DNA from: a virus
Virus record (IMG/VR): IMGVR_UViG_3300046522_000512
Coordinates: 20,791-84,790 of that record
Direction: 5' to 3' (one strand)
Length of the DNA: 64,000 nt
The notes under the pieces were generated by a model. That model did no database searches, was not told the DNA's origin, and worked only from the letters and a program-made list of their open reading frames with translations. Below are positions 45,318-53,586 of the stretch, piece after piece. A program made the translations under genes and the position numbers. Position 1 is the first letter of the stretch. The number at the start of each line of letters is the position of its first letter.

Positions 45318-47339
45318 GTGCGTACCCTCCGTTCGTCCACGTCGAATGACTCGATACTGGCGCGCGCCGCACTCGGCACCACTGTGCGCGCCGTTGGCCG
45401 CGTCGTGTGCCGCTGGTGCGCACGACGCCGATACGAACTCGCCCCTGTGGCCGCCTCCGCCACGCTGACGGGGCTTGCCTGGCTGCACCACCTGAACGGT
45501 GTGAGCGCCCCGGAGAACCTGGCGTACGGCGCGGCAACTGCCGCTACGGCCGCGATCACGGGGCTCGCACTGAAGCACAAGCACAAGTCGCTGGCGACGG
45601 CGGCCGCGGGCGCAGCAGTCATGTGCAGCAACACGTGGATCGCCGCCGGGCTCGGTCCGTCGATCCCGTCGCTGATCTCCGCGGGGCTGATCACCTGCGG
45701 CGCCTACATCCCCTACATGAAGTGGCTGACGCGGGCCCGGCAGGACCGGCTCAAGCTGCAAGTGGATGCGGCGAAGGCCGGCGTGGGTGCGGAGGCACTC
45801 GGCACCGGCACGGGGACCGCGCTGACCGGGGCGAGCCCGCAGGAGACCAAGCTCATGACCGCCTTGGTGGCGCTGCTGGGCATCCCCGCGGTGGACGTGG
45901 TCGCGCTGGAGCACACGCTCTACGGGTGGCGCGCCGTGGTCGTTCTGCCAGCGGGCAAGAACACGTCTCCGGCGAAGGTGATCGCGCGCCGCGAGCAGCT
46001 GGCCGCGAACCTGGGGATGCCCGGGAAGCTGCGCCTGGCCCGCGGGTTGGAAGACAACGAGCTCGTGGTGTCCATGTACGAGACGGACCCTCTTAGCGAG
46101 ACGCTGTCGTGGCCTGGCCTGTCGACGACCACGTGCCTTGAGCCTGCTGTCCTCGGCATGGATGCCGACGGCGAGCAAGTGCTCGTGAACCTGCTGTACA
46201 ACCACGTGCTGATCGGTGGCGCGTCGGACAACGGCAAGTCGTCGCTGCAGTCGGTGCTGCTCGCGTACGTGGCCGCCTGCGTGGACGCTGAGGCGGTCCT
46301 GATCGACCTGAAGCCGGGCGCGGTCGAGCTCGGCCCGTGGGCGCCGACGGCGCTCGCGCTGGCCGACAGTCCCACTACGGCGCTGCACACGCTTGAGTGG
46401 CTGTGGGGGGAGGTGCAGCGGCGCGGCGAGCTCATGAAGGAGTGGGGCCGCAAGGCGGGTAAGCCGGTGAAGAAGTGGATCCCGGGCGAGCACGGCCCGG
46501 CCATCTTCGTGTTCATCGACGAGCTTGCCGAGCTGATGCGGCAGCTCCCGAACGCGGCGAAGCTCCTCGAATCGCTGCTGCAGGTCGCCCGGTTCACCGG
46601 CATCACGCTGGTGTGCGCCACTCAGTCCCCTTCGAACCGTGTGTTCGGCGGGAACACCGACGGCCGGCAGCAGTACCAGGTGCGTATCGGGCTCGGCGCG
46701 AAGGAGTCCACGACCGCGAACCTGATCTTCGGTCCGGGCGCGTACGGGGACGGCTGGTGCCTGGACGAGCTTGAGGGCCCGGGGTACTTCCTGCGCTGGG
46801 ACCGTCAGAACCAGCTTCCGGTGATCTCCCGTGCGTTCTACATGACTGACGACGAGATCGGGGCGGCTTCGCACCGCTACGCCCGTGGCGCGGAGGGCCA
46901 GGAGGGCGCCCGGGAGCACCCGCAGGACGACCACGAGCCGGACGACGACCCGACGCCGCCGAAGCCGCCCACGCCGCCTTCTGGGGGCGGCCCGGGTGGC
47001 GGGCGTCCGGTGATCTTGCGCGCGGTGCCGACGTTCCCGGACGGGTCGCCGATCGCGGACGAGCGTCACCTCGCGCTGTGGAAGGCGGTGGAGGCGGCCG
47101 GGCACGACGGCATCACCGTCGACAACCTGGTGGCGCTCGGGCTGCCCGAGTTCAACGCCCGGTCGTCGGTGAACGGCCCGCTGTCGCAGTGGCGCAACCG
47201 CGGATGGGTCGAGGAGGCGGGGAAGCAGGGCCGGGCGATGGCGTTCCGGCTCGCCCCGCGTAAGGCGATGTCTGTACAGGCCGGGGTCGACGCCTCCGCC
47301 ACGAGCGAGGAGAGCGCCGCATGCCCGGTGAGTCTGTGA
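45318..47339 (+). CDS. FtsK/SpoIIIE-family DNA translocase, TraB-like
   Basis: 673 residues from GTG 45318, chosen for GGGGAG 6 bases upstream; an earlier in-frame start would run through the inverted repeat. N-terminal hydrophobic helices (44-62, 68-86, 94-133) are followed by the motor domain: LIGGASDNGKSSLQ (Walker A, 299-309), AIFVFIDELAELM (Walker B, 395-407), LVCATQSPSN, and a C-terminal winged-helix region about 590-670 (WKAVEAAGHDGITVDNLVALGL). A Pro/Asp-rich linker separates the two. In Streptomyces plasmids and AICEs such TraB proteins pump double-stranded DNA to the recipient; in phages FtsK-like proteins are less often present. The next gene starts inside its end. Confidence 0.85.
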   Translation: MRTLRSSTSNDSILARAALGTTVRAVGRVVCRWCARRRYELAPVAASATLTGLAWLHHLNGVSAPENLAYGAATAATAAITGLALKHKHKSLATAAAGAAVMCSNTWIAAGLGPSIPSLISAGLITCGAYIPYMKWLTRARQDRLKLQVDAAKAGVGAEALGTGTGTALTGASPQETKLMTALVALLGIPAVDVVALEHTLYGWRAVVVLPAGKNTSPAKVIARREQLAANLGMPGKLRLARGLEDNELVVSMYETDPLSETLSWPGLSTTTCLEPAVLGMDADGEQVLVNLLYNHVLIGGASDNGKSSLQSVLLAYVAACVDAEAVLIDLKPGAVELGPWAPTALALADSPTTALHTLEWLWGEVQRRGELMKEWGRKAGKPVKKWIPGEHGPAIFVFIDELAELMRQLPNAAKLLESLLQVARFTGITLVCATQSPSNRVFGGNTDGRQQYQVRIGLGAKESTTANLIFGPGAYGDGWCLDELEGPGYFLRWDRQNQLPVISRAFYMTDDEIGAASHRYARGAEGQEGAREHPQDDHEPDDDPTPPKPPTPPSGGGPGGGRPVILRAVPTFPDGSPIADERHLALWKAVEAAGHDGITVDNLVALGLPEFNARSSVNGPLSQWRNRGWVEEAGKQGRAMAFRLAPRKAMSVQAGVDASATSEESAACPVSL

Positions 47340-47770
47340 TCCCCCAGCACGTTTACCAGCCCGTCCCGTACGTCCAGGCCGCGGCCGAGGTCGTTGTCCA
47401 CGACCCGGCCGACCCGGTCGTCCTCGTGCAGGACCCGCACAACCCCAACCGCTCCATTGCGGTGCTCCGCTCGCAGTTGGCGCCGACCCCGGCAACGCCC
47501 CCGCGGGATCTCACCCCGCGGCCGGCGGTCGACCCGGTGGCGCAGCGGATCGCGGCCACCGGCATAGGCGTCGGGGTGGCGGCCTACGGCGGCGGGCATC
47601 TCCTCATGGGCGCCGCTCAGGTCGCGGCAGCCCTGTCCGGCGTGGGCAGCGCGGTCTTCTCCGTGGCGCTGCTCCTCGCGGTGTGGAAGCTCGCGCCCGG
47701 CCCGCGCGGGAAGGTCGTGAACATCACCAACAAGAACTCGTGGGGCGGCCGGTCGAAGACCACGCTCTGA
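47321..47770 (+). CDS. Spd-like two-helix membrane protein
   Basis: 149 residues, ATG overlapping the translocase gene by 19 bp. A soluble N-terminus (PVVLVQDPHNPNRSIAVLRSQL) is followed by two hydrophobic segments (IAATGIGVGVAAYGGGHLLMGAAQVAAAL; SAVFSVALLLAVWKLA) and a basic tail (NITNKNSWGGRSKTTL). Genes of this size and topology directly after traB are usually spread (Spd) proteins in Streptomyces plasmids, involved in intramycelial plasmid spread. The assignment is by position and topology. Confidence 0.55.
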   Translation: MPGESVIPQHVYQPVPYVQAAAEVVVHDPADPVVLVQDPHNPNRSIAVLRSQLAPTPATPPRDLTPRPAVDPVAQRIAATGIGVGVAAYGGGHLLMGAAQVAAALSGVGSAVFSVALLLAVWKLAPGPRGKVVNITNKNSWGGRSKTTL

Positions 47771-47785
47771 CCCGCACCGCACAGT

Positions 47786-47820
47786 GGGGGCCCCGGCCGG
47801 TCGGCTGGGGCCCCTTCTCG
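47786..47820 (+). terminator. Terminator after the translocase operon
   Basis: GGGGCCCCGGCC pairs with GGCTGGGGCCCC (11 of 12 bp) 15-45 bp after the stop at 47770, and is followed by TTCTCGTGT. Confidence 0.6.
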
Positions 47821-47891
47821 TGTCCCTGAAGAGCAGGAACGGGGCTCCGAGATCTTGGAAGCCGGACGGGTGCGTGCGATGATCCCGCGTC

Positions 47892-48350
47892 ATGGGGAGA
47901 CACACATGGGGGAGAGCGGCCGCGGGCATTGCCCTGGCGGCCGCGGTCATCAGCACGGCGAGCGGCTGCGGCGGTCACACCGAAGTCGACAAGGGCGAGG
48001 CGAAGAAGCCCGCCGCGGCGGCGCCCAGCTTCAGCAAGGCGTCCGCGGCCTTCCAGGACAAGGCGACGAACACGTACCTGGACGACGAGTGCACGACCGA
48101 GGCCGGGACGTGCTGGGACAGGATGAAGGACATCGTGGCGTCGGCCCGGGTCCTGCGTAAGGCCATGAACGGCGAGAAGAGCGTCGGCGCCGACTTCTGG
48201 ACGGACGCCTACGCGCTGATCAACAAAATGGAGAAGGGTCTTGAGCCGGGCGAGGACTTGGGCGTCAACGAGATGACGTCCAACCGGCCCGCAGTGTTCG
48301 GCTCCGCTCACGATCTCGCGCGGTGGCTCGACGAGCACCCGATCAAGTAG
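47892..48350 (+). CDS. Putative secreted lipoprotein
   Basis: 152 residues. MGRHTWGRAAAGIALAAAVI then STASGCGG is a signal peptide with a lipobox (ASGC), so Cys26 should be lipidated at the outer membrane face. The mature part is helical with one probable disulfide (DDECTTEAGTCWDRM) and AHDLARWLDEHP at the end. It could be a superinfection-exclusion or cell-surface protein, as phage and plasmid lipoproteins often are (inference). A monocistronic gene between two terminators. Confidence 0.7.
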   Translation: MGRHTWGRAAAGIALAAAVISTASGCGGHTEVDKGEAKKPAAAAPSFSKASAAFQDKATNTYLDDECTTEAGTCWDRMKDIVASARVLRKAMNGEKSVGADFWTDAYALINKMEKGLEPGEDLGVNEMTSNRPAVFGSAHDLARWLDEHPIK

Positions 48351-48371
48351 CGCTCGCCCGAGCACCACGCG

Positions 48372-48399
48372 GGGGCCCGTACGGCTGCGTACGGGCCCC
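48372..48399. terminator. Bidirectional terminator between convergent genes
   Basis: GGGGCCCGTACG (48372-48383) pairs perfectly with CGTACGGGCCCC (48388-48399), loop of four. It lies between the lipoprotein gene and the convergent minus-strand gene ending at 48407. Confidence 0.65.
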
Positions 48400-48406
48400 T
48401 GTGGCG

Positions 48407-48649
48407 TTACCGGCGGGGGAGTTGACGCCGGGCCCGGGGAGGCGTGTTGGCGCGCTCCACGGTCACGCGGAGGCCTTCCCGGTCGGCGAGCAGCAGCTCG
48501 AACACCTTGCGCTCCCCGGGGCCGCGCTTGCTCAGGGTGGTGACGCTGCTCGCGACGAACGCGGGATGCGCGCGGAGCAGCGGCATCAGCAGGTCCAGGA
48601 GCTCGGTCACCTCGTCGTCGTCGTCACTCATGACGCGGATCTGTGCCAT
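48407..48649 (-). CDS. Small protein coupled to the 48.6 kb gene
   Basis: 80 residues, ATG overlapping the upstream stop (TGATG). MAQIRVMSDDDDEVTELLDLLMPLLRAHPAFVASSVTTLSKRGPGERKVFELLLADREGL gives an alpha/beta ferredoxin-like pattern; tail basic. No family recognised. Translational coupling suggests it works with the 269-residue protein. Confidence 0.6.
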   Translation of the reverse strand: MAQIRVMSDDDDEVTELLDLLMPLLRAHPAFVASSVTTLSKRGPGERKVFELLLADREGLRVTVERANTPPRARRQLPRR

Positions 48650-49458
48650 CAGGCGTGTGCCTCGCTGTCCGCCGTCAGGAGCCGGGGCGCTGCGCCGCTC
48701 ACAGTGAACGGGACGCGGGCCGCGACGAGATCGGCAGTTCCGAGGAGCTCGGCAACGTACTCGGTGTCGTCCAGGTCCCGGGGGACCGGGTGGCCGGCGC
48801 CGGGGCCGCAGACCACGGGCACGCCCTCGGGGTGGCTGTTGACCCGGGCGAGCCACTGGGGCGGCAGGGGAGTGGGCGCGTCGAAGAGGACGTAGCCGTC
48901 GGCGTGGGCCAGGCGCAGCGTGGACGGGGCGGACGGCTCCGGGCCGCGGGCGACGGTCGCGGCCCAGCCGGGCGTAGCGAGGTTGCCGATCCGGTAGCGA
49001 AACCCGGCGTCGTAAAGGTGCAGGGACCAGCAGTTGCCCCAGTGGCCGAAGCCGGGGAGGCCGCTGAGAGGCGGCGTGTACGTCAGGGGCTCGATGACCA
49101 GTGCGGGCTCCCCCTCGTAGATGTCCGGCCGGGCCGTGAGGGACAGGACCGCCTTCTTGGCGGGGTCGGCGGCCGAGGGCACGTCGTGCGGGTAGCAGTA
49201 CTTGGCCGGGGTGTCGGACCGCTCGGGGTAGTCGTGCATGCGCATGAGGAAGCCGGGGACCTCGCTCGGCGGCTGGCACGCGTACCAGAACACTGGGTCG
49301 TAGTCGCAGGCGTCCGCGGCCGCCAACTCTTCGGGGCTGGGGCCCTGGTGGGTGGACCAGCGCTCGATGATGCGGCGCGCAGCGGTGTACGTGAGGCTTT
49401 CGGCTTCGGCGAGATCTTGCGCGGCGGCCTTGATGCTGGTGTGGCTGGTCTTCGACAC
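48649..49458 (-). CDS. Hypothetical protein, plasmid-type N-terminal motif
   Basis: 269 residues from GTG (MSKTSHTSIKAAAQDLAEAES), with GGGAG 5 bases upstream. The first 30 residues (IKAAAQDLAEAESLTYTAARRII) form a short helix-turn-helix-like motif that recurs at the N-terminus of unrelated Streptomyces plasmid proteins. The body is beta-rich (FWYACQPPSEVPGFLMRMHDYPE; ALVIEPLTYTPPL; GYVLFDAPTPLPPQWLARV). No enzyme motif is visible. Possibly a replication-independent accessory protein; function unknown. Confidence 0.6.
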   Translation of the reverse strand: MSKTSHTSIKAAAQDLAEAESLTYTAARRIIERWSTHQGPSPEELAAADACDYDPVFWYACQPPSEVPGFLMRMHDYPERSDTPAKYCYPHDVPSAADPAKKAVLSLTARPDIYEGEPALVIEPLTYTPPLSGLPGFGHWGNCWSLHLYDAGFRYRIGNLATPGWAATVARGPEPSAPSTLRLAHADGYVLFDAPTPLPPQWLARVNSHPEGVPVVCGPGAGHPVPRDLDDTEYVAELLGTADLVAARVPFTVSGAAPRLLTADSEAHA

Positions 49459-49670
49459 GGCGTCTCCCGAAAGGCGGCAAGGACCCCACGCATCCCGCCG
49501 GTGGAAGAGGCGGTGGACAGCACGAACCAGGACGGTTTCCATCGCGGGCCCTTGGGACCTTGGCCGTGCCGGGAGCGTGGGCCCGGGTAGGCGTGTGGCG
49601 TGCGCATCCAGCCGACACCATCGTATTGGACGTCGGCGGCCTGGTCGTGGAGACGCGCTAATGTCGGCCC

Positions 49671-49880
49671 ATGAGCACGACCACTGAGGATGTGGCGGCC
49701 GCGGCCGCCGACACGCTGGTGTGTACGGCGCGTGGGGCGATCGTCTCCCGGCCGGCGCCCTGTCGGTGCGCGCCGCTGTGGGACGCAGGATGGCGCTGGA
49801 TCGGCACTCAGGGCCTCTACTCGTGCCCCGACTGCCCGCCAGTCCTGATCGTGCGGGACGGCCGACACGTCCGGCCGTAG
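49671..49880 (+). CDS. Small Cys-rich protein, leaderless
   Basis: 69 residues (MSTTTEDVAAAAADTLVCTA). Cysteines at LVC, CRC and YSCPDCP could form a zinc site. TAATGT lies exactly 6 bases before the ATG and no Shine-Dalgarno is seen, so it is probably leaderless. Function unknown. Confidence 0.55.
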   Translation: MSTTTEDVAAAAADTLVCTARGAIVSRPAPCRCAPLWDAGWRWIGTQGLYSCPDCPPVLIVRDGRHVRP

Positions 49881-49889
49881 GCTCGGATC

Positions 49890-50147
49890 ATGGCTGACGC
49901 AGAACAGGGAACCGGCGGCGAGGCCGCGACGATCCGCGCTGAACTCGATGCCGTGTTCCCGCCGCTGCGGGACTTGGCCGCGGAGCTGGGCGAGCCTCTG
50001 CTGAACCGGTCGGTGGGGTACGCGTACGGGTACGCGGAGGCGATGCTCGCGGAGGGAAACCTGCCCGCAGCGCGCGCCAAACTGGACTGGATCAAGACGG
50101 AACTGATCAGAGCGTCCCAGCCGAGCCGGGCTACGCGGCCTTCGTAG
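49890..50147 (+). CDS. Small helical protein, leaderless
   Basis: 85 residues (MADAEQGTGGEAATIRAELD). Helices AELDAVFPPLRDLAAELGEPLLNRSVGYAYGYAEAMLAEGNLPAARAKLDWIKTELIRAS suggest a helical bundle. TAGGCT lies 6 bases before the ATG. Nine bases downstream of the previous gene but with its own promoter. Unknown function. Confidence 0.6.
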   Translation: MADAEQGTGGEAATIRAELDAVFPPLRDLAAELGEPLLNRSVGYAYGYAEAMLAEGNLPAARAKLDWIKTELIRASQPSRATRPS

Positions 50148-50197
50148 CCGCCGGGAGCAGCATGGACACCGCGGCGGGGCGGTTCGGCCGCGGCGTG

Positions 50198-50737
50198 TTA
50201 GCGGCCGGCCTCGGGGTTGGTTCCGGGCTCGAACTCGACCGCCTCGCCCTGGCGATGCTGGCGAAAGCCCATGAGGATCATTCGGGTGCCCTGGTTGAAC
50301 TGCTTGGGCCCGATCCAGTCGCGCATCCCTTTCCAGTCCCCGGCATCCACGAGCGTGCGGCAGCGCGCGCAGGCGTAGAAACGGTCACCGGACAACCAGG
50401 TGCCGCCGAGGCCGCTCAGCCCGAACTCGGTGACCTCGTAGTAGACGGTCGGCCCTGTGCCCGCGCAGAAGTCGCAGATCAGGGTGCCTTCCGGCGCCGC
50501 ACTGAGGTTGAACGGCTCCATCGGGGTGCCGCGCTGCTGCGCGGTGTCACGTTCGGCGAGGGCGTCGAGCATCTGGTCGAGGAGCAGGGTCAGTGCCTCC
50601 CCTCCCTCGGCGCGCCCGTACGCATGGAGTCGGGCGGCCTCGTCCTGGTCGCCGGCTGTCTGTGCGGCGTAGATGCGGTGGATCAGGGTTTGCAGCCAGG
50701 GCCCGTCAGATACGTCGAAGTTGAGACGCTCGGTCAT
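50198..50737 (-). CDS. Zinc-ribbon-containing protein, unknown function
   Basis: 179 residues. An N-terminal helical region (WLQTLIHRIYAAQTAGDQDEAARLHAYGRA; TLLLDQMLDALAERDTAQQRG) precedes a likely zinc ribbon (LICDFCAGTGP ... FYACARCRTLVDAGDW). The cysteine pairs are 40 residues apart, as in many phage zinc-ribbon proteins. Two bases separate it from the upstream gene, so they form an operon. Confidence 0.65.
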   Translation of the reverse strand: MTERLNFDVSDGPWLQTLIHRIYAAQTAGDQDEAARLHAYGRAEGGEALTLLLDQMLDALAERDTAQQRGTPMEPFNLSAAPEGTLICDFCAGTGPTVYYEVTEFGLSGLGGTWLSGDRFYACARCRTLVDAGDWKGMRDWIGPKQFNQGTRMILMGFRQHRQGEAVEFEPGTNPEAGR

Positions 50738-50739
50738 CG

Positions 50740-51177
50740 CTACTGGCCGTCCTCGTTGTCGCCGAGCAGTTCCTTGCGGAAGCGTTCGGTGGCGTCCTTC
50801 TTGGCTCGGATCTGCGCAATGGCCTGGCCATTGGTGATGCGGTCGATGGGGAACAGCACCGGGCCGAGGCGTCCGCCGTGGGTCTGGGCGTATGCGGTGA
50901 TGAGCTGGACGGTCCGCTCGGCGTCGACAATGGGATCCCGGTACACCGAGACCTTGTCTCCGTCCACGTCCACCGCGGGTTCGCTGATCTTCCGGTCGAA
51001 CGTGTCAAGCGCCCGGTGGAGACTGCCGATCTTCTCGTGCACGCTGCGCCAGTTCCCATCCTCCGCGTAGCCGAGGAGGTTGGAAATCTTCTGCACGACT
51101 TCCGCGAAGTCCTCGGCGAGAACGGTCTCCCTGTCGGTTGCGCCGAGCAGCTCGGACAGCCGGGGTCCCTCGGTCAT
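50740..51177 (-). CDS. Hypothetical helical protein
   Basis: 145 residues from ATG (MTEGPRLSELLGATDRETVL), chosen because the upstream extension begins at TTG without a ribosome site; AAGGG lies 6 bases before this ATG. VVQKISNLLGYAEDGNWRSVHEKIGSLHRALDTFDRKISEPAVDVDGD and a helical C-terminus (NGQAIAQIRAKKDATERFRKELLG). No family recognised. Confidence 0.6.
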   Translation of the reverse strand: MTEGPRLSELLGATDRETVLAEDFAEVVQKISNLLGYAEDGNWRSVHEKIGSLHRALDTFDRKISEPAVDVDGDKVSVYRDPIVDAERTVQLITAYAQTHGGRLGPVLFPIDRITNGQAIAQIRAKKDATERFRKELLGDNEDGQ

Positions 51178-51326
51178 GTGTCGCCCTTCGCGCTGGATCT
51201 TCGTGACGATCCAGTCTTGCAGGGCACGCGCGCCGTCCTGCCCCGAATGCCTCAAACAATCATGTGCGCAGCCCGGTTCACGGGGCGGCGGGCTCCGGGC
51301 CCCGGAGCTCGTCGAGGTGCAGAGGA

Positions 51327-51941
51327 CTACGCCCGGCGCAGCATCCGCGCCCAGATCGAAGGCGGAGGTTGAAGCACCGCGTTGGCGGCTTGCCCGAAGC
51401 TGCGCAGCGCCTCCTCGAAGCGCTGGTGGTTGTTGATCGAGCCCGCGGCTTCCATGACGGCTTGGACGGCTTGGACCAGGCGCTCGTCCTGGTGCCGGGT
51501 CAATGGCACGGCTGCCGTGCCGAGCTGCACGGTCGATGCCTGCACGCTGGCCAGGGCGGTCTTGCGGGCGTGGATTTCCCGGCTCATGAGGTGTGCGGCG
51601 TCACGCAGGCCTGCGGCATAGCGCCAGTTGTCAGAGCGGCCGCTGACGTCTGCGCTGGCCCACCCGCCGATGGATCCCAGGATGACGATGGCGGTGGCCC
51701 GGATCTTCTCCTTGGGGCCTTCCCAGATGATCTCGCTCGTCTGGGCTGCCGCACGGACGACGGCCGCCGCGGTGATGAAGGCGTCGACTTGGGCCTGCAG
51801 GGTGGCCCGATCGACGGCGCGATCCTGCCGGTCTCGGGCGCGGTTGGTGAGCGTGTTCGTCAGGAAGGCGATCAGGACCGCGGCGAGGACTTGAAGGATG
51901 GTGTCGCCGTGCCTGGTGAGGGTGTTGAGGGCGTTATGCAC
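51327..51941 (-). CDS. Membrane-anchored protein, unknown function
   Basis: 204 residues from GTG (MHNALNTLTRHGDTILQVL). One hydrophobic segment (ILQVLAAVLIAFLTNTLT) near the N-terminus, then a helical cytoplasmic domain (ARDRQDRAVDRATLQAQVDAFITAAAVVRAAAQTSEIIW; RDAAHLMSREIHARKTALASVQ; ERLVQAVQAVMEAAGSI). AACACT lies 6 bases before the GTG, suggesting a leaderless transcript. The topology of a membrane anchor plus helical bundle is common among abortive-infection and stress proteins, but nothing specific is visible. Confidence 0.6.
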   Translation of the reverse strand: MHNALNTLTRHGDTILQVLAAVLIAFLTNTLTNRARDRQDRAVDRATLQAQVDAFITAAAVVRAAAQTSEIIWEGPKEKIRATAIVILGSIGGWASADVSGRSDNWRYAAGLRDAAHLMSREIHARKTALASVQASTVQLGTAAVPLTRHQDERLVQAVQAVMEAAGSINNHQRFEEALRSFGQAANAVLQPPPSIWARMLRRA

Positions 51942-52044
51942 GCGAGCAGTGTTGCGGCTGCTCGCTGGCCTGTGAGGGGCTGTGTCGGTACTGGAACAGA
52001 ACGCAGACGTGGCCGGGACTGTCGTCGGCGGCCGCGCGCTGAAC

Positions 52045-52908
52045 CTAGTCTGCCGGGGGTTCCGGGGGCCGGAGCTCACCGAGGCGCAGCGGGTGGCCGA
52101 GGAGGCTGAGGACCAGGCGGCGGTGGCAGGCGTGGAGGGTGCGCATGGTGGCGCGGCGCGCGCCGAGCGGGATCGGCTTGTCGGGGCCGCGGTGGGGGTA
52201 GCCGGAGTGCTTGGTGGGGATCCACAGGTATCCGGGGTCGGTGCCGGTGAAGGTCTTTTCCTGGCGTGAGCGGTCGATGATGGCGACGCGTTGGCGCAGC
52301 CACCGGCGCACGGTGCGCACCGTGTCTTCGTCGAGCTCCTCGGGGCCGTCTTCCAGGATGAGCCGGGGCGGCGGCTGCTGGAGTTGGAGGTTGCTGACGT
52401 CGAGCTCGGCGAGCTCGCGGACGGTGCGGCCGGTCGCGGCGACGAGGGAGGCGAGCGCCGCGGTGCGGATCCACGTGGGCTCGTGCGCGGACGCGGGCCG
52501 CTGTACGGCGAGCTTGCGGGCGATCTCCGCGGCTTCCGCGGGGTCGAGGTGTTCCCCGCTGGAGTTCGGGGGGACGTCGAGGCGCCATGGCGTGCCGAGG
52601 TGCGCGGCGAACACGTTGTAGGTGATGACGCGGCTGCGTTGGGCGGCTTCGGAGGAGTCGGCGCGCGGGCCGTGCAGGGTGTTGCGCTGGCGCAGTTCGC
52701 CGGCGGCCGCCGCGGCGAGCCAGGCGTCCGCGCGCTCCAGGTCCATGAGGTCGGCGGCCGCCAGGTCCCGGGGCGTGTCCGGGGTGTTCTGGGCGTGCTC
52801 CAGGTACTCGGTGAGGTAGGTGCCGCGCAGGCGTCGGGTGCCGAAGGCGTAGCCGCGCTCGTGGAGCTCGGTGAGGAAGTCGGCGATGGCGGCCTGGGCG
52901 GTTTTCAC
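52045..52908 (-). CDS. Tyrosine-recombinase-like protein lacking a clear nucleophile
   Basis: 287 residues from GTG (MKTAQAAIADFLTELHERGY). It follows the layout of tyrosine recombinases: a SAM-like N-domain (TRRLRGTYLTEYLEHAQNTP) and a C-domain with the first-arginine box AALASLVAATGRTVRELAELDVSNLQL (Arg161/164) and a HACHRRLVLSLLG region. But the GHxx-Tyr end is missing: it stops at LRLGELRPPEPPAD with no conserved tyrosine. It is therefore either a non-catalytic DNA-binding relative or a truncated recombinase. TACGCT 7 bases before the GTG suggests a leaderless start. Confidence 0.6.
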   Translation of the reverse strand: MKTAQAAIADFLTELHERGYAFGTRRLRGTYLTEYLEHAQNTPDTPRDLAAADLMDLERADAWLAAAAAGELRQRNTLHGPRADSSEAAQRSRVITYNVFAAHLGTPWRLDVPPNSSGEHLDPAEAAEIARKLAVQRPASAHEPTWIRTAALASLVAATGRTVRELAELDVSNLQLQQPPPRLILEDGPEELDEDTVRTVRRWLRQRVAIIDRSRQEKTFTGTDPGYLWIPTKHSGYPHRGPDKPIPLGARRATMRTLHACHRRLVLSLLGHPLRLGELRPPEPPAD

Positions 52909-53037
52909 GCGGGACAGCGTACGGGCACAGGCGCTGACGCTGGGCGGAAGCGGGTCAGGGGGCCATGAAATGGCCGTGCCCGAGGTGTTCTTTGCAGTTC
53001 CGGCACCGGAGTACGCCCGGCAGGCACGGGGGCGGGT

Positions 53038-53220
53038 TCATGCGGTGATCTTCCGTATCTGTTCGGGGCTGAGCGCGAAGGGCTGCCGGATGCCGCGCCG
53101 GGCTTTGCCGGGCGAGTAGATCGGCCAGTAGAACGGTCCGAGGACCAGGCGGCCGCCGTCGTGGCGCCACTCGTACTCGCGGCCGAACAGGACGGTGACG
53201 CGGCCGTGGTCGCGGCTCAT
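53038..53220 (-). CDS. Small protein (60 aa), unknown
   Basis: MSRDHGRVTVLFGREYEWRH then GGRLVLGPFYWPIYSPGKARRGIRQPFALSPEQIRKITA. Starts at an ATG overlapping the upstream stop (ATGA). Beta-rich with aromatic residues and a basic C-terminus. No family recognised; coupled to the 53.2 kb gene. Confidence 0.6.
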   Translation of the reverse strand: MSRDHGRVTVLFGREYEWRHDGGRLVLGPFYWPIYSPGKARRGIRQPFALSPEQIRKITA

Positions 53221-53564
53221 GCCGCTGGTTCCTGTATCTCGAAGATGGTCTGGCCGCGCTGGATACGGAAGGCGTGTCCGCACGCCGGCAGTGTGAGCAG
53301 CGCTGCGAGGTGCCGAACGGGGACGGTGAACGGCGCGCGGGGGCGGGCGGCGAAGGAGTCGTACTGCCACCCGTCGACGGGTTCGAGGCAGTGCGGGCAC
53401 CACGCCGCGGTGATGGGGCCGTCCTTGGGGCCGATGCCGTGGACGGGGCCGGGGAGGTCGATGCCGTCGGCGTAGCGCTGGATGGCAGCGGTGTCGCCGA
53501 GGAGTTCCCAGCCGTCCGGGGCGAGGTCGGCCAGGGCGGTGGAGCGTTCAGTGGTGACGGGCAC
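53217..53564 (-). CDS. Hypothetical protein with CxxC motif
   Basis: 115 residues from GTG (MPVTTERSTALADLAPDGWELL) with GGAAG upstream; a longer frame reading into the flanking inverted repeat is less likely. AAWCPHCLEPVDGW may bind metal, and PVRHLAALLTLPACGHAFRIQRGQTIFEIQ follows. Coupled to the 60-residue gene downstream. Unknown function. Confidence 0.6.
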   Translation of the reverse strand: MPVTTERSTALADLAPDGWELLGDTAAIQRYADGIDLPGPVHGIGPKDGPITAAWCPHCLEPVDGWQYDSFAARPRAPFTVPVRHLAALLTLPACGHAFRIQRGQTIFEIQEPAA

Positions 53565-53586
53565 GGCGCAGCTTCCTGAGTGAGTG

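Noticed and set aside
45297-47495. Minus-strand open frame opposite the FtsK-like gene
   Set aside because: Shadow: the plus frame carries Walker motifs and correct codon bias.
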